From assembly GCF_026213295.1 (NCBI RefSeq), contig NC_079419.1, positions 23,273,818-23,337,817 of the forward strand: DNA of 64,000 nt. The letters are read 5' to 3'. The notes beneath the pieces are model-generated. The model ran no database searches, was not told the origin of the DNA, and saw only the letters and a list, made by a program, of their open reading frames with translations. The translations under genes and the position numbers were made by a program. The stretch comes from Gadus chalcogrammus. Lineage: Eukaryota; Chordata; Actinopteri; Gadiformes; Gadidae. Of the stretch, positions 53,576-64,000 are shown piece by piece (within the stretch, counting starts at the first letter, position 1; each line of letters starts with the position of its first letter).

Positions 53576-56500
53576 ATGGACGAAGACATCCTGACAACCC
53601 TCAAACTATTGATTATTGGCGAGAGTGGAGTCGGGAAATCCAGGTTGGAAACTCGGTGGCTAGCTGGCTAGCTGTTTTGTTGACATTGTGTTGTGTTGTG
53701 CACTCGTCCTGCTGTCCGCTCCTCCTCAGGGCTTCTGTGTACAGACATATGGAGCCTACATGTATTGTGTGGGATAAGAGACTGATCTCCACTGTCTGCA
53801 GAACTTATAACGTGTTAACTAAGTTGTTACAAGTCAGATAGTTTATCAAGTTGTTTAATCAAGTAAACAAAGTGAAAGTACACATTTTGTTGGAATGCCT
53901 ATCAAAACACGACACGTTTATATCATGTATGAATCGCTATTAACCAAAATGCCTTCCCAACCCTGTAGTCTCCTGATCAGGTTCACAGATGACACGTTTG
54001 ATCCAGAGCAGACAGCGACCATAGGTAACAAAAACACACACACAGGACCATATGTAACCCACACACACACACACACACACACACCCGACTATAGGTAACG
54101 CACTCGCACGAGACCATAGAACACACACACACACACGCACACATGACCATAGGTAACACACACAAGACCACGTATATTAAAACACAAACTAACACACACA
54201 AACACATTCATCTCGCCAAAAGTAAGAGGTATGTTTTGAGCAGTGTTAAGGGATCATTCAACTTTGATAACCCTTGATGTGCTCCTAGTTCTCACCCATA
54301 TGTATTCAAATGTACCAAAAAAATACAATAGTAACTCTCCTCTAGTGCTAACTACACTTCTTAAAACTCTTATGTTCTCTAAGCATTTTACTTGTTTATT
54401 TGAAGGCGTGGACTTCAAAGTAAAGACAATCGCCATCGATGGAAATAGTGCAAAACTTGCCATTTGGGTAAGATGAATTCAGATTCTTGTTACAGCATTA
54501 CTGACATCATAATCTTTGGTCATAGTGAAAAACATATTGAAGTGCAACATCTCGCCACTAGGGGACAACACAGCACAGTACTGTAAACAAAAAGTGAGCG
54601 ATGAGTAAGAAGATATGATTGGTCACTGGGTAAGATATCCACCCTCCTTTGTTTTTGTTGTATGTGTTTTTATAGGACACAGCTGGGCAGGAGAGGTTTC
54701 GCACCCTCACTCCCAGTTACTACCGTGGTGCGCAGGGTGTTATTCTGGGTGAGTCTTCTGCCATCGGAGCTAATGAAACCATACCTTACTCCATATCCAA
54801 AAGGATATCTCTCTTTGACCTGCTTTGTCCAGCTAGAGTTAGTGTCCCCACATGACTCTATAACAGTGGATATTATTCACTGTTACTGTCCCCACGTGAC
54901 TCTTTATAACAGTGGATATTATTCACAGTTACTGTCCCCACGTGACTATATAACAGTGGATATTATTCACACTGTCCCCACGTGACTCTATATAACAGTG
55001 GATATTATTCACAGTTACTGTCCCCACGTGACTCTATATAACAGTGGATATTATTCACAGTTACTGTCCCCACGTGACTCTATATAACAATGGATATTAT
55101 TCACAGTTAGTCTCCCAACGTGACTTTTTATAACAGTGGATATAATTCACTGTAGGGCTTAAGAAAGCTTGCTCACTGTATCATGTAGTGTGTTCCCTCT
55201 CCTCTCTTTCTTCCGTCTCGTATGGAATCGTGTGTTACCTGTTGTCTCTGTTGGTTCAGGTGTGTTACCTGTTGTCTCTGTTGGTTCCAGTGTGTTACCT
55301 GTTGTCTCTGTTGGTTCAGGTTTGTTACCTGTTGTCTCTGTTGGTTCAGGTGTGTTACCTGTTGTCTCTGTTGGTTCCAGTGTGTTACCTGTTGTCTCTG
55401 TTGGTTCAGGTGTGTTATCTGTTGTCTCTGTTTGTTCAGGTGTGTTACCTGTTGTATCTGTTAGTACCAGTGTGTTAGCTGTTGTCTCTGTTGGTTCAGG
55501 TGTTTTATCTGTTGTCTCTGTTGGTTCCAGTGTGTTACCTGTTGTCTCTGTTATTTCCAGTGTGTTAGCTGTTGTCTCTGTTGGTTCAGGTGTGTTATCT
55601 GTTGTCTCTGTTGGTTCCAGTGTGTTAGCTGTTGTCTCTGTTGGTTCAGGTGTGTTACCTGTTGTCTCTGTTGGTTCAGGTGTGTTACCTGTTGTCTCTG
55701 TTGGTTCAGGTGTGTTATCTGTTGTCTCTGTTGGTTCAGGTGTGTTACCTGTTGTCTCTGTTAGTTCCAGTGTGTTAGCTGTTGTCTTTGTTGGTTCCAG
55801 TGTGTTACCTGTTGTCTCTGTTGGTTCCAGTGTGTTACCTGTTGTCTCTGTTGGTTCCAGTGTGTTACCTGTTGTCTCTGTTGGTTCAGGTGTGTTACCT
55901 GTTGTCTCTGTTGATTCCAGTGTGTTACCTGTTGTCTCTGTTGATTCCAGTGTGTTACCTGTTGTCTCTGTTGGTTCAGGTGTGATACCTGTTGTCTCTG
56001 TTGATTCCAGTGTGTTACCTGTTGTCTCTGTTGATTCAGTGTATGACGTCACTAAGAGGGACACCTTCACCAAGCTGGAGAACTGGCTGAACGAGCTGGA
56101 GACGTACACAACCCGGAACGACATCGTCAAGATGCTTGTTGGCAATAAAATTGACAAAGTATGATTTATTTTCCTACATACAGCATTACTTACTGCATGA
56201 AACATATTATTTTTATCAATTTCTTAACTATATAAGCAATAGAATATCTTTTATCATTTTAATTTATTGTATCTGTAATCTGAGCCATTTATTTTACGTC
56301 TGATCTTTTCTTTTCTTTCCAGGACAGCCATGAGGTGGACCGAAACGAGGGCCTGAAGTTTGCTAGGAAACACTCCATGTTATTTATCGGTACGTGTCTC
56401 TCTATCCCCAGAGACCACCATGGGTGGGTTAGCCTTTTAGGGACTTCTTCAATGGTTTTTAAAGGGACACTGTGTAACATTTTAAGTAATTTATTACCTC

Positions 56501-58075
56501 AATTCAACGTATTCATTCATAAATAAGTCCTCATTGGTGTAAAATTATCTCTGCCAAAAATCTCACTTATCCTCCTGAGCGAAGAATAATTAATATGTAG
56601 TTACATAGGACGGGTAAGCTTCATGGAGGCTTCCATGTTCTTCCGGTCTATGAACTGCCGAGAGGGACAAAAAGCACTACGTGGTACAGGAAATGCAAAC
56701 GCGTTTTCACTCTGAGCCAGCGTGAATGATGACTGAAATAATTCACTATCTTGCTCAAGGAGTAATTACTCATACATCATTAGCTTACACTAATGATTCA
56801 ATGCAGTTTGAAATTTGTTTGAAATAACAAACCTCATCATCACTCGAATGACTCGATGAGGTAGTATTGGATGTCATGACACAGATTCTTGGCACATACT
56901 GCCCACCGTAGTTTTTGAACAAGCGAGCAATATCAGTTTGAATGCAATATACAATTGTACCACTAGATGGGAGTAATTTTTACACAGTGTCCCTTTAAGT
57001 CTGTGAAATTCTATTTTTATGTTGATGATTGTTGTCTGCCTGCCTAGTTTATTCATCAGATCTCCCTAGGAAATTACACGCATCATTTTAGTCCCAATAG
57101 GCCAAAATAAAGAAGATAAACAATACGTTATTTACATTTTTTTGTCAACATTTTGAAGTTGTATACAGTACGTTGAAAAATATATCTAATCTCAGCAGGG
57201 GTTGCGTACATCACAGTGAATTAGCTTTAAGTGTGTTCTGTACCAAAGCCCAGCGTCCATCCCTCAGACTGGGGAGAGAAGACGAGGAGACATTAGCCCA
57301 AGCTGCTCTCACTTTAGTTCAGGTTTGTTGCTTTGTTTATTCAGCTCTGGCAGCCCATCACTCTCTGCCATCAGCGGCTGGAAGACTCTCCACAAGGAGC
57401 TCATGTTGGAATTAAAAGGAGCGGGCTGTCTTTGGTTTATCAAACCACGTCTCTACACGTGTTCCCCATTCCCCCTCGGTCCGCCCCGCTCCGGGGAAAT
57501 TAGGTTAGCCTCTTCTGCGGAGTTTCCATTTTAGAATGAGTGAAAGTGAAGAGAAAAAAAAACCATCGGTGGCCAGGACAGAGAAGATGTCATGGGGTTT
57601 TAGGGCCTTTACTGCGTGCACCCGTCGTGTTTCCACAGGATGTCTTTTAGCAGCTTGGATGAAGTAATCTCGTACCATTTTATGACATCTTTGTCAACGC
57701 GTGTCCATCATAGACGAGTCCAAATCAAATGGGTTAGATTTGGTTATTTGGATCTTGCAATCACATTTGACTGGCTGACGAGACAGCTGTGTTTCCTTGA
57801 CATTTATTGGAAATTTTAGAGAAGTTCTCCTAATCATGAAACTTGTTTATCTGTTTTTATTGTACTGTATTGACATTTGTTGATCGACCCACCCTGTTGC
57901 AGAGGCCAGCGCCAAGACCAAGGACGGTGTCCAGTGTGCCTTTGAGGAGCTGGTGGAGAAGATCCTCCAGACACCAGGGCTGTGGGAGAGCGACAACCCG
58001 GGCCAGGGGGTCCGCCTGGGGGAGCAGGAGCCGCGGGCTGGCGGGGGCTGCGGAGGGTACTGCTCCATACCCTGA
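53576..58075 (+). CDS. rab18: Small GTPase Rab18
   Basis: Rab GTPase of ER and lipid droplets, involved in ER structure and droplet dynamics. Exons: 53576-53643, 53969-54024, 54406-54467, 54676-54748, 56040-56158, 56323-56389, 57903-58075 (TGA). Total 618 nt, 205 aa (human about 206). G1 GESGVGKS (15-22), switch I region [19 protein letters not shown]3 DTAGQE (63-68), G4 NKID (122-125), G5 EASAK (149-153): all nucleotide-binding motifs are intact. The C-terminus is CGGYCSIP; Cys198 and Cys202 match the human pattern CGGYCSVL, but the last residue is proline. Exon 5's acceptor is the last unit of a 27-copy minisatellite. The promoter has CRE and ETS motifs. Paralogue (a or b) not resolved. Confidence 0.96.
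54838..55157 (+). repeat. About 45-bp minisatellite, about 7 copies (rab18 intron 4)
   Basis: Repeats of GTCCCCACGTGACTCTATA then ACAGTGGATATTATTCACAG. It precedes the 30-bp array in the same intron. Unit length varies by a few bases. Confidence 0.9.
55231..56040 (+). repeat. 27 x 30-bp minisatellite containing tandem splice-acceptor units (rab18 intron 4)
   Basis: Exactly 27 units of 30 bp with no length change. Units start TGTGTTACCT, carry the pyrimidine-rich GTTGTCTCTGTTGGTTC, and end CAGG (13 units) or CCAG (13 units); the last ends CAGT, where T is the first base of rab18 exon 5. Variants are only point changes. The array ends at the exon border, so the true acceptor is its terminal copy. 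Confidence 0.97.
56459..56998. mobile_element. TTAA-flanked MITE in rab18 intron 6
   Basis: Perfect 19-bp inverted ends, TTAAAGGGACACTGTGTAA on the left and TTACACAGTGTCCCTTTAA on the right, enclose about 500 bp of non-coding DNA. TTAA at both outer edges suggests a piggyBac- or Kolobok-type target duplication, although TTAA could also belong to the termini. Confidence 0.75.
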
Positions 58076-60598
<2,523 letters not shown>

Positions 60599-60604
60599 TT
60601 TATT
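60599..60604 (-). terminator. mkx: mkx candidate poly(A) signal
   Basis: TTTATT on the plus strand gives AATAAA on the mkx strand, about 320 bp past the mkx stop; no gene in 60605-60924. Confidence 0.45.
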
Positions 60605-60924
60605 ACAATTGTACCTTTAAGTATAAGTTTATCATTGGATAACATTCCAGTCTCGTGAAAAGTTAATATAACTTACATCATCAGAGAGAAATGGAAGAAA
60701 AATAAAACTGCAGAACATTTCATTTTACAATTTAAAGATATCAAAGTTTAATAATGTTATAGAAATTAACAATATTAATCAAGACGCAAGGAGGAGTGTT
60801 TTCCATTCCTGCCTGTACATAAAATGATAAACCTTGACGTGAGACAATACATCTAAATGCTATAAGCGAGGGCGAACCTGACCAACAGCTTAAAGCTGTT
60901 AGCATGGGCCAAGCTAACCAACTG

Positions 60925-61255
60925 CTACACTCCGTTAGCCAGGGCTAGCTTGACCGTCTGGATTTCAAGGATGTGAGAAGACTTCTGGATGATGCGTCTG
61001 GTGAGGGTGTTTCCCACGCTGATAATGGAGCCCACAGTGCAGCTCTGCCACGGGCCTCCAGTAGGGCCCAGGGTGCAGGCCTTGCCTACACTATTGGTAA
61101 TTGCGCTACTGGTAGGTCCCCCGGTGCAGCTCTGTCCTGGGGTGCTGGGGGACAGACACAAATGCTGGCCCTGGGCCAGGTTGGTCAGAGCCATGGCAGC
61201 GTGGATCTCTCCCCAGCCCTCCCTCTCCTGCTGGCCTCGGCCCCGCTGCTGCTCT
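60925..61255 (-). CDS. mkx: Mohawk homeobox, last coding exon only
   Basis: TALE-class atypical homeobox transcription factor that acts in tendon and muscle differentiation. Only the terminal exon is present. On the minus strand an acceptor TTCAG precedes 61255, the exon opens with one base of a split codon, and the stop TAG is at 60927-60925. It encodes WGEIHAAMALTNLAQGQ, and near the end RIIQKSSHILEIQTVKLAL, matching the end of mammalian MKX (EINAAMALTNLAQG ... IIQKSSHIAEVKTVKV). The homeodomain exons must lie beyond position 64000; I found no WFANARRRL-like stretch up to there. Between the two conserved blocks sits a repetitive Ser/Thr/Cys/Gly-rich insert longer than I recall in human. The position next to rab18 agrees with human synteny. 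Confidence 0.88.
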
Positions 61256-64000
61256 CTGAACCACACAACCAAGGAAGAAATAAAGTGCAATGAATACCAG
61301 AGTGCCTAGCAAGAATTACATTCAACAAAAAGATATTTATCGGCAAATAGTCATGCCCTCACTAATACTGGGTGGGGAAGAGAAAAGACTACTTTATCCT
61401 GCTTGTTGGTTTATTATTATTATAAATAGAGTTTTTCGCGCGTGCATTGCGTGCGCTCAACCTCTAATTGTAATTAGACCCATAGCAATTATGTGGAAAC
61501 CCCAGGCGATAATGTAACAAATTTCTGAGCGCATAATACAACATTTCGCCTATAATGTTACAACGTATAACATTCGTTCACAACAAATTACTCTTAAAAG
61601 CAGTGCTAACATTAAAATATTTTTTAACCATTCAGCGAACAAAGGCAACAGGCTGATTATCATTTAGGGGGCAACTCAATGACATGCATAAGCGTCATCA
61701 ACACGCCCACTGAAGTGGTGTGAGAAATACCAACTACTCCTTATTCACATTTAAGGTAATTTACATTTCCTACAGAGAAAATACTACCTCAGAGGTATTA
61801 TTATTCAGAAGATTTTCAGGTTATAAATGTCAGGATATGTTGTTCACACATACGGCCCATCAGGAAAATATCAGGGCTTACACGTGTGTCTGAAAGCAGC
61901 TAGTGTGTGAGCATTTGATTACATTATCTAATTAGTCAATTTATGGTAACAGGGGTAATTGTTCAATGGAAAGTGCAGTATACTATTCATACAAATAAAT
62001 TATTATATAATAGCTTTTACTGTTATTCAGGGCTGAAAAGTGCATTGACATTTTAAAATGCAAGGAAACTACTATTGGTTAGTTGAAATAATAATCATCA
62101 TTGCGATTAAACATCTCTTCCAGTGTCCTGGCCAAGACAAAGACAGGCAGCAGTAGCCTACAGTCACACATAGCATACACACACAAAACATAAGAAAAAT
62201 TGAACGACTAAAACAGTCCGCAGGGGGGGGGGGGATTTCAATATCGCAAGCCACTTTGGGAGGCTCAAGGAGGAGAATAGTATTAAGTTTGCGCAACAAA
62301 TTGTCAAGACATTTCGGGAGGCTCAAGGGGAAGAGTAATATTACATTTGAGCAACAAAGTGTAGTGTTGGGGTGGAGTCTATAGACATAATTCACCATAC
62401 TGTGTTATTGTCATGTTTTCGTTGCGTTATAGGGACACTGTCTCTTTAAGATCACGTGACGTGTGTTGATATGCTGGTCGGCGCGATGTATGAATTTAAC
62501 GTTTTTTATATGACAAAATGAACGACCTGCCTTTGCATGTCGAGGTGAAAAATTGTCTCGTCCCTTCTTTTATCGCAATTTCTACAGTCTATAGACAGGA
62601 TGTCTTACCTGGGAAAGTTTGTCGACGGCAGAGCCGTTATGTTTAAAAACATAACGTCTTACCTGGGCCCCGTTTCCCGATAACGATGGATCTTCGCTCG
62701 TACGATCATTCTCCCGATGGATCTTGCGATCCATCGATAATTTCTTTGTCGCGTTTCCCGAAACTCCTCTTAACGTGAACGCGCATTCGCTGCACTCACG
62801 ACGTCGTAGGATTGTAACTGTCTACTGACACGGTGCTGAAATGGGCTCCGTAGGAGGGGGAGACGCAGGAATGTCGCAGGAAAATTGTGTTAAAAAGGGT
62901 TAAAATATATCCCCATCAAGGACAACAGCAGAGTAGCCTACGAAAAAAATAGACTGCAATTATATGAATGCTAAAGACATTAAAACACAATTGATTAGGC
63001 TTAAACCGACATATATCAGTCCTAATCCTGAATGCACTGTGCGTTTCACGGCATTTTCCCCCCTGAAATAATTCCATATGACAAAAAATTTAAAATAGCT
63101 TGTGTGACAACTACATTTATCTTAATGGGCTGATTTCTGAAACATGCTTTGCGCAGCAAAGAGAGCCGACTTAATCTGATTCCGCATAAGGGTTTCCTTG
63201 ATTGATAATTTGATTGGCTATAAAAGCCCCTCCGGAAATAGGGTAAGGTATGTATTGATGAGGAATACAACGAAGCCCACCGTCTGGCCCGGTGCATCGT
63301 TGAGCGCACGATCGGGAGGTGGAAGTTGCGCTTTAGATGCCTTCACAAGTCAGGCGGAGGGCTCCAGTTTTCGCCGGCCAAGTCATGCGCCGTGATATGT
63401 GTGACGGCTATGTTGCACAACATTGCAGCTAAGGCTGGGGTGGCATTGCTTGAACCGGAGGACGCTGAGGAGGATGACGACGAGGAAGATCGGTGTGAGG
63501 ACGGCCTCCCTCATAACTACGCGGCTGGTTTTCATGCGCGTCGAAGAGTGATTGAGACTTTTTTTTAACCCCCTCCACTCTCCCACATGTCACTAAACAT
63601 TCCCGTCAACGTGACCAATCCCCACCATATCCCAGCCTTTTGCCTGCTCCTTTGCTTGTTTTTTATAATTTATTTTATTTCTTTATTTTTAATTTATTTT
63701 ATTTATATATATATATATTTTTTTTTTTTACATTATTTTATGCTACGTTTTATGAGTAGCCTATGTCAGTCTGCACAAATCCCCCCACTTTCTCTCACAC
63801 ATTTTGAGTGCCCTGCCTGCGCAAACATTTTCTGGACTGTCCCGTTTTATTTTGGCCATTTTAACATCTTTGTTAATAAATTAATTCATAATCTTTATTA
63901 ATTACCAAACTAAGAACATAAAGGCGCAATGCGTTTTAATAAAACGCATCCAATAGACGGAATGTCCGATGGTGACGCCACTGAGGCTATAGCTGACGAT
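61256..64000. other. mkx: Presumed mkx intron, with a Harbinger relic
   Basis: No homeodomain-coding exon is visible on the minus strand. Besides the Harbinger relic the region is AT-rich; a poly-G run is at 62224-62233. Confidence 0.5.
62660..63568 (+). mobile_element. PIF/Harbinger transposon relic (HARBI1-like C-terminus)
   Basis: 63257-63568 encodes DEEYNEAHRLARCIVERTIG then RWKLRFRCLHKSGG, AVICVTAMLHNIAAKAG and an acidic tail before TAA, the C-terminal third of a PIF/Harbinger DDE transposase with its last acidic region. About 600 bp upstream, GGGCCCCGTTTCCCGATAAC at 62665 resembles a Harbinger 5' end. The N-terminal two thirds of the transposase are missing, and no matching right end was seen before 64000. 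It lies in the presumed large intron of mkx. Confidence 0.7.

Noticed and set aside
55231..56040. CRISPR array, suggested by regular 30-bp units
   Set aside because: Units are head-to-tail with no spacers, in a vertebrate intron; it is a minisatellite.
61256..64000. mkx homeodomain exon
   Set aside because: No TALE homeodomain residues in any minus-strand frame; the only coding remnant is a Harbinger transposase on the plus strand.

Overview
The window is nuclear DNA of a vertebrate, almost certainly a teleost fish. Genes are split by GT-AG introns, the coding blocks are vertebrate orthologues, and the mobile elements are fish types (L2/CR1-like LINE, tRNA-derived SINEs, hAT, Tc1/mariner and Harbinger relics). 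Simple repeats are exceptionally dense: (GT)n, (GA)n and (CT)n runs of 100-300 bp recur throughout. That density recalls cod-like fishes (Gadiformes), but this is inference only.

From left to right there are six genes. abi1 is on the minus strand (2743-22284; its 3' exons with the SH3 domain lie off the left edge). acbd5 is on the plus strand (23496-29859, 13 exons, 521 aa). yme1l1 is on the plus strand (33744-47003, 18 exons, 715 aa). ptchd3 is on the minus strand (48684-51776, 4 exons, 831 aa). rab18 is on the plus strand (53576-58075, 7 exons, 205 aa). The last coding exon of mkx is on the minus strand (60925-61255). As I recall it, human 10p12 has the order ABI1, YME1L1/ACBD5, PTCHD3, RAB18, MKX, so this is a conserved syntenic block; I find no ankrd26 or mastl. 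I derived exon borders by hand from homology, splice dinucleotides and codon phase. In the four complete genes every phase closes.

The genes do not form one pathway. abi1 serves actin regulation in the WAVE complex, acbd5 peroxisome-ER tethering and very-long-chain acyl-CoA binding, yme1l1 mitochondrial inner-membrane proteolysis, rab18 ER/lipid-droplet trafficking, ptchd3 is a Patched-family transporter-like protein, and mkx is a tendon/muscle homeobox regulator. abi1 and acbd5 are head to head about 1.2 kb apart with ZNF143-like motifs between them. yme1l1 and ptchd3 are tail to tail with poly(A) signals about 30 bp apart.

The most unusual structure is in rab18 intron 4. A minisatellite of 27 perfectly phased 30-bp units (55231-56040) has the real exon-5 splice acceptor as its last unit, so the 3' splice site appears to have been copied 27 times. 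Other tandem repeats also abut splice sites: acbd5 exons 1 and 7, yme1l1 exons 3, 5, 14 and 18, and abi1 exon 3. Repeat growth at exon borders is the theme of this window.
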